Positions 28,052-40,857 of a stretch of DNA of 64,000 nt are shown one piece after another. The translations under genes and the position numbers were made by a program. The notes under the pieces were generated by a model that was given only the letters and a program-made list of their open reading frames with translations, was not told the origin of the DNA and made no database searches. Location of the stretch: the NCBI GenBank assembly GCA_013398955.1, contig VWPU01014796.1:62001-126000 (forward strand), read 5' to 3'. Numbering within the stretch: position 1 is the stretch's first letter; the number at the start of each line of letters is the position of its first letter. Source of the stretch: Callaeas wilsoni (lineage: Eukaryota > Chordata > Aves > Passeriformes > Callaeidae).

Positions 28052-28532
28052 GTAAAATTCAGCATATTCTGTTTGACATCTTGTATATTAGAATTTAAAA
28101 ATTTATTAAGCAGTGTCTGTTACGTAAATATGCCCATGTCTCACCTCCTTGGAGACAGCATAGTGTCTCTGCTGAGTTTACCAAGAGAGAAGGTATTGTG
28201 AGAAATGTCAGAACACATTAGTTTACACCTCGCACATCTTTATAATTTAAGTCTCTCCATTTTACAGCCCATCCTCATCCTGGAAAATGAATATGTTGAC
28301 AGTAATGTAAAATGTATATGAGCACGTAAGGCCGGATTTCCATTTCACAATTTCTATATAAATTTTTCCTAGAAAAATAAAATTATTATTGATTCATCTT
28401 TTCAGAAATATTTAATAGTTTTAAATAGTTGCCTTGAGTATTCTGATATCTGCTTACACAGTTCAATGACCAGAAAAATGCAGAAGAACATGCTAACCCT
28501 AAATCTGATCTTCAAAAAACCATAAGTACAGA

Positions 28533-28591
28533 GGACCAGATCCTTAATATTAGCTAAGACACACCATTGTCTTCAATAAGGCAATAACTCC
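28533..28591 (-). repeat. Second remnant of the same ancient repeat, inverted
   Basis: Read on the minus strand this segment gives TTATTGAAGACAATGG, a variable middle and AAGGATCTGGTCC. That is the same motif order as the copy at 27494-27550 but in the opposite orientation. It starts about 480 bp after the end of triadin exon 2. The two copies are diverged, so family identity is tentative. Confidence 0.45.
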
Positions 28592-30540
28592 AGCCTAGTT
28601 TTAAGACTTGGCTAGATAAATGAACAAGATCAAGCCTTGGAGTATGTATTGATTACGGTGGGCAAAGATGAAAATGAAGTGGTTGGCACAAGGACTGTGA
28701 TTGTAATTGAGGAACAGAAATAAAAAGATTGGCAAATAGAAAGGAATAGAATATTTATGCCTTTTATCCGGTAATGATATATAATGGAAAAGAAATTAGC
28801 TACCTATGTTTGTAGAGGGTATGTAGTGTTCAGCAAGCCTTCAGTAGTAAAACCTTTGTGAGGCAAACAGCAATTAACAATTGGCAAACATGTATGTGAA
28901 GCAGAAAACAAATTATTAGGGTCCTTGTCTTCCTTAAATGAGAACTCCAGCTCTAAAGTGATCACATCTGTCACAGTAATTAACTAGGAATTTAAATTTG
29001 GACTTCAGCCTTTTAATTCAAAAGAAATTGAGTTGATGTTTTGGACTAAATTTCCTGGACTTTATTAGTTTACTGATAAGTTCATAGATTTTTTTTTTTT
29101 TGTCCTGCTATATATCAATATTGACTTCAAGATTTACTTAGAAAGCTTTTGAAACACATATAGATCTTGAAAGAAACCAACCAATCCTGGATCAATAGAT
29201 GTCACGCATCTTGAAATGCTGAGAAAATGTACCACAAAATTTTTTTTCTCATCTCTCTTTGTTTCCAGAAGGACATCTCTGGAGTACCAGGAAAACATAA
29301 AGTTATTTTTGAGACATCCTTCCAAATTAAGCATCAGATTTTAGGTTGGACACCAAACACTTGATGCTGCAGCGATACAAACCAAGAAAGAGAAACTATT
29401 ATATTCTATTTTAGTTTTCCATATTAAATATTAATCAATCAGTCAATCAGTTAATCAAGTTCTTAGTATGTTTTCAATGAACAGTCAAGAACCAGGGCAT
29501 AACTCAGACTAAACTCTTAAAATAAGAAATTTCTGAACTGGTCACACACACCCAATAAACGAGTCAGGGTAATGATAAACAATAAGAATCTGTATTTGTA
29601 CCAGAGTCTGAAGGAAACTTTCTAAGCAGGTGGAATTCTATTCATATTGTATTGGTTAAATAAGCTTTAATCTCGCAGGAGTTGATGGAAACTGACATTT
29701 TCAGACCAGGATGTAGAAATAAAACAATGTAAATTTTAATCTGCAGGGTGAATTTTTATTTTTTGAAGGTCTCTGAGAGATGATACTTTAGTATTTTGAG
29801 TTCATGAGTTTGTTTCTTTTCCTTCCCAGCAGTGTTTCTGTTTCTGGGTGATTAATTAGGCCAGCATTCAAATCAGGTCTTGATGGTCAAACATGAAGAG
29901 AAGGAACTGCTGTACTTCTTTAGACCAGGATTTATTAGACTGTTTTCTGTATTTACATACATATAAGAAGAGTTACATAGCTATTATCATAACCCTTAGG
30001 TTTCCACTCCTGATTTCCAACTGTTTTTTTCAAGTTAAACCCAGTGATTTATAAACATTGCATGGAAATAGTTGAAGATTTCGCCTAGAATCACGTAGCT
30101 GGCATTATTGATACAATAATTATTTTCACTTTTGCACAGTTTGCCTACAGTGGAAGTAATGCCTCCTTTTTATATAGAAAGTAGAATTTGAAACATTTTT
30201 CTAAGTTGCTCCTTAAATCTAAAACCCAGTAACTTTTTTGTCTTGGGTTTGATATTGTTCTTTGAAAAACCAGACCTGTGTAAAAAGAGCAAATAGTTAT
30301 ATTCAGGACCATAAATTTAGTTTTGCAAGCATGATTTAAATTAATTTCTTAGTTTTCAAATGCAAATGAAAGAGGCCAAAGAAGTTGTATTCAACTGTGT
30401 GCTTTTTAAATCCATAAAACACAGAAAATTCAGTGTATTTTTCCTTAAAGAACACTTGCCTTTCATAAGCCAGTGCATTCAATTTCTTTCCTGTTTCTCC
30501 ACCTGAAGTTCCATGAAGTTCAAGTTCGGAAAGCATGCAT

Positions 30541-30990
30541 AGCATATGAACGAGGCGAGCTGAGAGAGCTGAACTCAGCCTAGAGGAGACGGGGGGGTGA
30601 CCGAGGAGCAGCCCGCAGATTTTTGAAGGGCAGTTACAAAGCTGACAGAGGATTCTGAGCTATGGGCTCCCACCAGGGACTTTCACTACGTTTCTGTGCA
30701 AGAAGTGACCATCTCCACAGCAGAGCTGCAGCGGTGACTGCACCGCACAGGAGTGAGCGCAGCAGACGGCAGGAGCATGTTGGCCTGGGAAACCAGCCTG
30801 GGACCTGTATGGCCGAGGAATAGAGATGGATTTGTTCCCCTGATTATACTACAGAGCTGCTGACCTCTGGAAAATACAGAATTGCAGTGCTCTAGATTGT
30901 GAGTTGACCACAACACAGAAAATACAGAAGTGCAGTGCTCACAATTGTGAGTTGGAGATTCATGGAGCTCACGTGACAAAAACACTACAT
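30541..30990. repeat. GC-richer island with 48-bp period duplication, possibly transposon-derived
   Basis: This island in intron 2 is clearly richer in GC and CpG than the flanking sequence (for example GAACGAGGCGAGC and GACGGGGGGG near 30550-30600). It includes an imperfect tandem duplication: 30870-30906 and 30918-30954 agree at 33 of 37 positions (shared core TGCAGTGCTC and ATTGTGAGTTG). I do not recognise the family. The composition suggests an inserted element or LTR fragment, but no boundaries or target-site duplication are clear. Confidence 0.4.
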
Positions 30991-33900
30991 GTGAGCTGAG
31001 TAGGAAGTACTTTAAACTTGAACCTAAACACTGTTTTCCTTCAGTACTTCACAATTTTACTCTCATTGTCTCAAAGGCAAATAATTCCCAAAGACATAAA
31101 ATATCAGTATATGTATTTTAGCTCTTATTTATTCTTTTAATTTATCAGCATGAACCTCACACCACCCTCTGTGATTAGAGTGCCAAACCTTAGGTTTTGC
31201 TTCTTGATTACTATGGTTTCACGTTCTTTTAGAAGTAAACTATCAGCTTGGTGGAAGTCTGACAATTTATTTAAGATGAAATTTGTCCCAGAACTATATG
31301 AAAAAGAGGTGTTCAGTTTCATCCTAAAGTAGATGTGGTAAATTACTTTTTTGCTGGCCCTCTTTATTCAGCATTTGTAAAGTGGCTTATAGGATGGAGG
31401 GATGCTGAGGGAGGATAACACTTACGGTTTAGGTAAGTGAAGTTAGATTACATGAATTCAAGCTCCACTCATAGAAAGATTTAAGATAGAGTTTTGTATA
31501 ATTTTACACATCCAGAACATGATGGCTGTAAATTCTATAGCTCTCTGTATTATTCAGGAGGTGCTGGTTATGATATAAAATATATCATACTGGGAGGACC
31601 CTGTGTCACAAGTTGCATGTATAAAGCCTTGCTTCCTGAGTGGTTATGCATCAGTTTGTTCAGAGGTTAGGATGAGGGTTGAATCTGCAAATCAACTTTT
31701 GCTTTAGTAATGGATTTTGAGGAAAGCATGAGACAAGAATTAGATCTGTACTGAAAGTTTTATTCCTGTTTTCTACCTACCCAGAAGAAAGAAATTAAAT
31801 TTTGCAGTGTTTTGCTTTAGTGTAGTATGCTCATTCCTTTGAGGAATGAAAGGAAAACTTGCATTCCTATCATGCTGTATTGTACAATTATGAACATGAC
31901 TGAAATATTTCTAATGTGGTATGAAAGGAGCATGCATTAAAAAATCTTGAGAGAAGAAACTACAAATCTCATGCAGTACATAGTGTGTATGAATATGGAA
32001 TAAGTAGCATACCACTTTGAAGGATCTCATATAGTTCAAATTTTTTTCAGAAAAGAAGAAAAAATTAATTTTGGTTTCATGTGTGCTTTGCAACAGTTCA
32101 TTACTTCCATCCTTTGTGTTGGAAAACACACCTTTTAAATCGGCTTCGTAATTCATGGATGTATTTCATGCATTTCTTGTACACATAACTCGATTATATA
32201 TTTTAATTGGTAAATGCAACTCAATAATTTAAGATTATTTTAGTCCTAAAGATTGATTGCCCAGGAATTCATATTTGCTAATGGACCGTTCAAAATTTCC
32301 TGCCATCTCTGTGACCAATTACAGCTAATTAACACCACCCTAATTTCAGATCCAGAGTGTTCAATATTCAGAGTAAATTGACAGTGATTTAGCCAGTCAC
32401 CTAAAGGCCAGACTAAATCAAACCTAATGAAACCTCACCAAATCTGTGAAACCCAAATTACCTACAAAATAATATAGGTGAAAATATAGAAAACACACAG
32501 AGACACACTTAGCAGAATGAGCTTGCTATTTTGTTTTCATAAGTAAAAAAAACTGAGTAGGCTCTTTATTGAGGCTAATTTGTTTTGCTCAACCATAAAG
32601 AGGCATTTTAGAGACCTGTAGCAAAGGTGGGTCTTTGTGGAGGTAATGCCTTTAGGAATGGGGAGTTAACAGCACATGGAGGCATGGAGCTCCAATCCAG
32701 TCAGGTGCTTTCTTTAATTATTTTTTTTAGAATCTTTTTAAGTTAATATAAAACATCTGGACAAATGTTGTGGAGTGTCTCATAGTAGCTTCTGAATAAC
32801 ACAGTCTGAAGTCACCATTTCCCTGCCTGAAGTTGTGGTCATTTTTATTACTGTCTTGCAGTCACAGATAGATTTTGTCTGGCCTTGGGGAGTATATAAT
32901 AATTATAAGGAATATATACATACATTTTTCCCCTGCAATGTCATTTCACTGTAGTCACCTTGTGCTAATGTTCAACGGAAAGTTTTAAGAACTGCAGGCC
33001 TAAGTGTGTACTTATTTTTACTCTTGTGTTTTATGACTGTATATCCACCAGTGTTAAAACTGATAATACATTTGTATTTAGTCAGGAAAAAGAACGAACT
33101 TCTGGATTAGTTTAAACCACCAGCAAACTTAATGGAACAAATAGTTTTTTCTCTTTTTCAAATATGCAAAGCCCTAGACAAACTTCCTACCCTGGAATTT
33201 ATCAAAACAGTGCTATAGTCTTCTGAAATAATTTTTACTGTATTTATAAATGTCAATTCAAAGCATGATTGAACAGCTTATCTATTTCAAAGTTCTTAAT
33301 GAAGTTCTTAATTGAATTATATGAGACTTCAATTAATGTACCTAAAACCTACAAAACATTTTTTCTCTCTTCCATGATAAAATCCATTAAAGGGATTTAA
33401 GCTCCTTTCCAGTTCAAAGAAGGGCTGCTCAGATGACATCTGGTTTCTCATGTTTCAGTCTGCAGCAGATCTCATAACTGAGTTATAAAACCCTAGAAAA
33501 TGAGTTTATACTGAAAAGAATGACAGTCTATGAACTATTGAATTATTGCAAGTGCTGCTTTCATCCCAAAAGGTCCAGTGTATAAGAGATGATAAATTTT
33601 GATAGATCAAACTTTCCGAGGTTATGTAATTGAAAATATGAAATTCCAGAAACTGTCTCAAGGTGTAGGGAAGGATCTAAGAGGAGAATTCATGCTTAAA
33701 TATCCTTCATGGGACACAAAACACAAAGCAAATTTCCAGTGCATAATGTTATCTGTGAAATTTCTAATTTTAAACAAACAAATCAAACCAGTAATTCATT
33801 TCAGTAACAACTGCAGTGATGCAATTCTTTGGTTATTTGTGGTTGAAAAAATTGAGCTCAACTAGAATCACCTATATGTAATATATTCTTTTCAACAATA

Positions 33901-36900
33901 GAATTTGTTAGTGACTTGCGAAAATACTATGCTTTATTTGACCATGTTTTTACCTTGCTGTGATTCACACTGTATTATCTCACACCTACAGTATATTGTT
34001 TCTCTTTTTAATGAACTCAAATTTCTGCCTCATAACAGCAGCCCCACAGAAATTAAACAACTCCTCACTTGACTCCTTAAGTGCTTCCTTTAGTCAAGAG
34101 ACAGATGAGAACGTTCATTATCTCTAATGGTGTTTCTTCCTTTTTTTTATTGGCCTTTGTGGGGTTCATCCTGTTGCCATCAGGTATAGCCACCTATTCA
34201 CAACATTGTGATGATCCCTGTTTGCCATCTGGTAAAGACCTTCTGCCTGCAGTGTTCTGAACATGTGTGTGGACGATAACAAAGCATGGGCACGAGCAGA
34301 GGCCAGGCCACGGCAGCACTGCTTCTCAGCTAACCCCAACTCCGCCTGGCTGGGGCTTGCAGCAGCCTATTCCTCATTTTCACATCATGCTTGAAATAGA
34401 TCTGACAGCTAAGAGATGCCCGCAGCCAGGAGAGTCCCAAGAAATGGTGTCAAGCTGAGGTACTAATTTTACGCTTTAAACGTCCTTTAAAAATGCTGTT
34501 GTACAATTATTTAACAGCTTTTTAATCTGAAGATCTGTGTTCTTAGTCAGAAAGCTGAATACATAGAATGAGAAAAAATAAAGCTTCAAATTATTTTAGA
34601 TAAAATGTCTATGTGTTTCAGAAAACAGCACCTAATGAGGGTCTGAACTATCAAATCAAAACCTTCCAGCTGATATCAAATCAGGTCATATAAACTGAAC
34701 TTAAAGCCCGTCTTAAACATAGAGTGCTATCGACATGTAGGGCTATATCAAATGGACCTGAAATGACTCAATTATTTTGTGAGAGTTTGTGAATTCTTTC
34801 TAAATTTTGACAAGTAGATTCTAGTTGTAACTGCTTCTTTGTCCACTTTCAGGTGAGGTTTCCTCTATGAACTTGACCTCAATATAATTATCTAAGATTG
34901 ATATTAGAAAGAAACAGCTATAGCCTGTAGTCTTCATATTTACAATATACGTACTTATAAAATGGAAATTACTGAGAAAGCTGACTCTGCACTTTCTTTG
35001 ACAGTTTTAATATGTAATATAATTCAGAATTAAATTAGTATTTTTATACTAATAATTCAATGGTACCAACCAAAGTTTTACCTGTTTATCACTTAGAACT
35101 GTAAGCTTGATAAAAATGTTAGTCTATGAAACAGAAAGGTAAGACCTAAGGACAGCTGTGTTGATAAACTGGAATGTTAATAATAGAAGACTATGTGTAT
35201 ATCGACTTCACTTACAAATATATAAAGTTTCAAATTAAAATATAGATCTCTATATTTATAATAGAATATTTTACTAAATATTTTACTAAAAAGAGGATAT
35301 GTTGTATTACCACAAGCTAGTGTTAGGGTTTTGTATTTTGTCAAACACAACAGAAATTCTCTGTCTTCATCAGCTGTCCATGTCAATGAAGTAGTTTATA
35401 TCTCATAGATCAATCTTTGCACCAGATAATTACCATCATTTGTAGCTTAATTGCATTCAATTCACTGGAGTCAAAATATGTAATTGATGAAAATCCAAAA
35501 ATTATTAACTAATTTGCTGTGATTCGTTAAAAAAAAAAGCCACCTTTGCATAGGTTGAACTCTGAATTTACATTTAACCATTCGACAAGCAAAAAAGATT
35601 GATAGGAAACTACATTTCTGACGGAGTTATTGAGACTCAAATAATGTCTGAAGTGATTTGCACAGTTAAATCAATTAGTCACTTTTTGTTGTGCACTTCA
35701 CAGGAATAAGTGACTCAGACTATTAAACACAACCAAATTTGCTTGAGAGGCTACAGCAAATCATGCCATGTGATTACTCAATTCTTCTATCCAAAAATCA
35801 CTGTTAAAGTACCCATTATCAGTCCTGATGAAAATAAAGGTGGTTTCTGTTCAAAAATACTTTATCACTTTATGAAAATTACCTTATATCCTAAGAACAT
35901 ACCTAATGACAATTGCAGGACTTGAGAACTTTGTCATTGGCTGTTTTCAAGGAGCTCTGCGTGAGTTATTAATTACCATTAAGGTTAAAAATTTGATTTT
36001 AAAATAATTTGGAATTAAGATTGTGAGTCACGGAGACTTCAGAAATGAAGCAATTAATTTTTCAGAATTGTTGTTCTCACATTTTTAATCAAATTACTGT
36101 TTCTGTACCAATAATGCTAGAGAGCTACAAAGAATCATAGCACTTGATGTGCTGCTTCAAATTACATGGGGAGTTTTTAGCAGTATTTAATACCTACAAC
36201 ATATCTGAAACTATTTCTTAAATAATTATTCTAAAGATATTTGCATGTGTTTAGTACAGGAAATCCAAACAAGCTTCCAGATATCTCCAACAGCTAACAA
36301 ACAGTCTCCAATCAAATTCGATTAAGTTGTCCTACAATAAGATTGCGTTGAAAGGTAGTATACAAATTCAATTGGAATTCTTCCTGTCTGCTCTAACTTT
36401 TCCAAAATTCAGCATTTTCCAAAAGGAAATTCCCTTCTGGAATTCTGATGTTTCCACTGAAAACAAAACAACAAGACTCTTACTATTCTCATAGCAGTGA
36501 ACATGCCAGCACAAGTAAAGATGAGCTTTTACTGATCTGAAGGACATCTTTTACACTGTACCAAGTAATAAAAGACTGTATGACAAACAAAATGTTCTAG
36601 CAAAGCATTTTTGTGGAATCAGTGCTGTTCTGGAGTGTAAGTAATTTATCAAGGTGAATAGTTGTATAGACCTGGAATTAATTATGAACGTAAAGTTACA
36701 AATCTAAGTGCTTAGCCAAAGTGTACAATAACAAGAAGGATTTAAATCTGGAACAGCATCACTAGCAGGATCCATGTCACATACCTCAGTAATATGAAAA
36801 TAAGGTGACATGTCCATGCCAATTGTTCAGGCTTCCTTTCTAGTCAAGGGAAAGGAGTGACCTTCTTTGGAAATTAATTCATGTAACCCTGAAACAGATT

Positions 36901-38199
36901 TCAGTGGAAAAAGGGACACTTGCCTTCTGAAGGTCACAATATGTCTTTCTGCACTTTGGAGAAAGTTTAGAAACCACCAGGGATTCAGTACACTTTCAGG
37001 TATATTTCACTGAATAGACTAATGGGAACTTAAACTGTGATTAAAGGTAATTGCATAGTGTTGACTAAATTCTTCAATATTAATTTTATGTTTCATGTCT
37101 GAACTTAACCTCCTCAGTAACCATTTACTTCCTTTCCCCTCCTTCAACAGGTATTTAGTAATTGTTTACTATTTTATCTAACATTAAACAATCGGCTCAA
37201 TCCCTATTTGAAAGTTAAACAAAAGGTAAAACTTCACAAGTCTGTATCTATCTGAGAAACAGTCTGTATTTATAAAGGCTCTTTACAGTTTAAATCCAAA
37301 ATCCTGCCCCCTCTACTTACAGAGCAATGGATTTTATGTGGTATTTCATGTGTTAATTACAGTGTAGATCAACTATATTAATCTATAATAATATTAACTG
37401 TAGCTATAGATTAGTTACAAATTCTGTATTACACACCTTATGTTCACAAAAGAAATATATTGTGAGCTTACTTTTAAAATAATTAGTCTTCTAAGATTGG
37501 CTGAGAAATGAGGACTGCTAATCTAGTCGACTATGTTGACAACAAGATGACTGTAAAAAATCTCATCATACTTTTCAATTGCTGGACATCTCTAAATTAA
37601 AAAATATCAAGCTCAAATTTTGTTATGAAAATCTGCATTCTTTCAGCTTCACTCTTGAAGCAAGAGTATGTAAATCTTTTGGCAATGGTTGTCTTTCTTT
37701 GCATGTGTGTGAGGTAAAATGAATCTTTCTCTGTGTTTGTTAACACCAGAATTGTTTTATTTCCTTTGTTTTTAGTGTATTTCATTCTACTAGGGACCTC
37801 ATAGAACCTGGTATTGTCAAAGTTGTTGGGAGAACTAAAAGCATGGATTTAATCAGTCATAATTTTCACTTCAGCATTACTTGGTGTGGTGTTCTTAAGA
37901 ATTCTAGAACATATCATTACTATTAGCACTGTTAAAAAATGTTGGAAATACAACAGAAGTTAAGCAGAAGATCTGTGCATGAGGACATAATTTTCCAGGT
38001 CTGTGCCACTTGCATCAGACCTCAAGTGAGCTCACAGTATCTGTTTGAATACAAAATTTCATCTTGCAAATACCAATAAAGTGTCCTCTACACAAGTCCA
38101 AACTGATTTTTCTAAACTTTCTGTGTTAAACAGGATTTACAACTTGGGCTTGCTAACACAGGCATGACTGGAGAAATTTGCCTTTGGACGCTTATAATT

Positions 38200-38590
38200 T
38201 CTAATCCCTTTTCAAGTGTGGTATGAAGATGTTATGAATTAAAGACCAGAATATGATATTGAAGACTGATTCATCAGCAAAGATGGCTTGCCTTGGGGTG
38301 GTTGGAAAAATTTCCTCTGCTCTCGATCTTGCACTTGTCTGAGCATTTCCCTTGCCTGCCCAGGGGGGGACAGCTCTGCTACCTGTGAAGCAGAAGCAGT
38401 TCTTGAACTGATAGTTGATAGACCAGTATATTGAAATAAATTGATACCAGTTCTTGTTTAGTTTACAGCTGTAGTCCCTGCAGCTGTAAAAACCTGTGGC
38501 TGTAAAAGCAACTGAGCCCTCCCTAAGCAACCAGAGGGTAAAAGGAGGGTGGATAGCCACAGTGAAAATCAAGGCAGCTGTCCAAAGTTA
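38200..38590. repeat. GC-richer segment, possible LTR fragment
   Basis: This segment in intron 2 stands out in composition and contains GGGGTGGTTGG, a CCCAGGGGGG run, a short palindrome CAGTTCTTGAACTG near 38397 and a near-repeat of GCTGTAAAA (about 38481 and 38500). The minus strand is open for 123 codons, but the frame resembles no protein I know. It may be a fragment of an endogenous retroviral LTR. I see no clear ends. Confidence 0.3.
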
Positions 38591-39457
38591 AACCATCCCT
38601 GCTTGTGAATCAAAACCTTGATTATGCTAAGACACCTCTGGCCATGTCCGTTGTATTAGTCCACTTTGACTCCTTAACACCTCTAGATTAGAGTAAAGTG
38701 CAAATGGCATCAAGGGTCAGGTCACAGATTTACTTTTTAAGAGCCTAAATATAGGTATTCATTCTCCTGATTAATGCTTGAGAAGAGTATTTGTGGCAAA
38801 TCACTTGAAAAAATTAAATGTCTAGATCTCAACGCGTGAAGACAATGCAAACAAATAACTGTCATGCAAAAAAGTAAATATTAGCTGGTTTACTACTCAG
38901 TCTTTCTGAATAAAATATTATGCACAGTAGTACACTAAATTAATTTCTTTGCAATTATGTCACTGCATCATGTCATACCTTTATTTAATGTCTCATTGTT
39001 CAGTAGCATATACCCATATAATACGATATTCATAAAATAGTAACTACAATGTTTCCTTTGTCTGCATTATCAACAAGCAGCTGAAAACAAATAGAAAGTC
39101 AGCCTGGTCTCTTATGTTTCAGAATAATTAATCAGAAATAAAATGAACTATTTAGTAGTACATTTCTATTTCAAATAAAGCTACATCTAAGTTTCATTAT
39201 AACACATTTAAAAAATAGCTGTTCATACTGCTGTCACTGAAAAAGCTCCTTTAAGCCTGCACCTTGCATGTCTTTTTAGCCTGCAAGTCCATGTGAGACT
39301 GCTTCTGATTAATGCTAAGATTTGGCTTGTGAGTCAGAACACTGCAATCAGAAGTAGCTCTGAAGAGACTTGTCTTTAGCTTCCTAATAAAATATTTACC
39401 TACAGAAAGACAACACGAAACAGAGATATGGTTCCCACCTTGATACTATTGAATTCA

Positions 39458-39491
39458 GTGTACTTCTATTGAAAGTGTATTTCTATTGAAA
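39458..39491 (+). repeat. 17-bp tandem duplication with one mismatch
   Basis: GTGTACTTCTATTGAAA is followed directly by GTGTATTTCTATTGAAA in triadin intron 2. Confidence 0.95.
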
Positions 39492-40719
39492 CTCCTAGGA
39501 ACAAGACTAGGCCAAAAATTCAAATCATATTTCTGATCTACCTTCTGTTGTTTATATTTGTGGAAAAGCTTTGCACAGACCAGGCAATTACTCATTCTGC
39601 CATTTCAAGTACAGTGGGCAGTAACATAGACTGAAAAAAGGTTGTCCCTCTTCCTAAGCAATGTTTGATACAGAGTTAAAGAAAATAGAGAATTGCTGCA
39701 CAGAATGGTCAGAAGAAAAATCTGTCAGAGGCCTGAAAGTCCCTCTGAAATAGTGTGTCAGGTACAGAGAAATCTGGTGAAATCCCAGTTGGGAAAGCCT
39801 GTAAGGGATTACTAGTATTATCCACTGATGGCTGCACTGCCTGAGTGTGGATGCAGTGGGGAGCAGAAGTCTCACTTCCATCAGAGGTTCCAGGAAGGTG
39901 GAGGACATGAAACGGCACAGCTTCTTTGTTTCCCAGTTTGCTTGCCTACAGGGGCAGTAAAGACCAGAACAAGTTAAGTATGCACATGTGCACAAGTGTA
40001 TGTGAAAGAAACTCTAGAAATGTTGTAAGAGAAGAACCAGAAGCAGAGGAGTATGTGTTTGAAAGCAGCTGTCTGTGTGCCACTATCTGGATTTGCATCC
40101 CTGCTTATTCTGAACTCAGGTTAATTTTGGCCTGAGTATGCACAGCTTTCTTCTCCCCATCCTGTGGTCCATGTGTGTGTGGTCCATGACAATGACATGA
40201 CCTGTCTGTGTAGTTAAACCAAGGCTCAGCAACTTCTTCAGCCAAGACTTGTGTAAAGGAAGGAGCTCAGCAGGGAAATATGGCATGAGTGGGACTGAAT
40301 CCTAGATGGGCATCAAGAGGCAGGGGATCTGAGTCAGATCAAAAAACTAGGCTTAAAGGAAGATATTATCTAAACCAAAGAATATTAGAATGAAATCTAT
40401 ACCTATATTTTGCCCAGCCAAGTCTCAGAAGGAGAGGCCAGAACTTGGAGTACAACATCAGACCAAATTATACACTGGGTCCTTAATCACTCTGTGAGAA
40501 GCAAGTGCAGTAAGATACAGTTTATACCAGTCTTGCACAGGAAGGAGAGCTGTCCTCAAATCTTTGAATAATAAAAATTAACATTCACAATCCTTGTTTC
40601 TGCTAAAAGAGGTAGTATAATTAGTCCTGTATGAAATGAAGATTAATTTTATTACTGAAGGAGTTGGGTTTTTTTGGTTTTTTTTTTCAAATCACTTTTG
40701 TTTTAAACTCTGCACTCAG

Positions 40720-40857
40720 GAAGATCTGTTCACAAGCTCAGCACAGAACCACTGAGAATCATTCATGAGACACTGGAAGAGTCCTCTGATTGGATTTATG
40801 GCTTTTTTTCTTTACTGTCTGACATCGTATGGAGTGATGATGATGACAGTGATGAAG
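40720..40857 (+). CDS. TRDN: Triadin exon 3 (start of luminal domain, acidic cluster)
   Basis: The exon is 138 nt (46 codons). It is bounded by an acceptor CACTCAG (ending 40719), preceded by a long T-rich tract, and by a donor GATGAAG|GTATTT at 40858. It enters and leaves in phase 1, so it joins exon 2 (codon G|GA) and exon 4 (G|GT) in frame. The encoded segment follows the membrane helix on the luminal side. It contains the conserved E-E-S-S-D-W-I-Y-G-F-F-S-L-L-S-D-I block, a strong match to triadin, and ends in an acidic cluster W-S-D-D-D-D-S-D-E. In mammals the matching acidic stretch is longer as I recall it, so the cluster looks shorter here. It lies about 12.7 kb downstream of exon 2. 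Confidence 0.95.

Larger units (their letters stand above)
28052..40719 (+). other. TRDN: TRDN intron 2
   Basis: A 12,668-bp intron between exons 2 and 3, GT to AG. It holds the inverted ancient repeat at 28533, the GC-richer islands at 30541 and 38200, a further unrecognised GC-richer patch at about 34150-34450 and the 17-bp duplication. No additional triadin-like exon was found. Confidence 0.85.

Noticed and set aside
31895..31915. Met-Thr-Glu-Ile-like start resembling triadin exon 1
   Set aside because: It lies downstream of exon 2 and has no donor at the right place, so it cannot be exon 1.
39654..39995. 113-codon minus-strand frame overlapping a second frame of 69 codons
   Set aside because: Two overlapping frames on the same strand and no recognisable domain, so probably chance.
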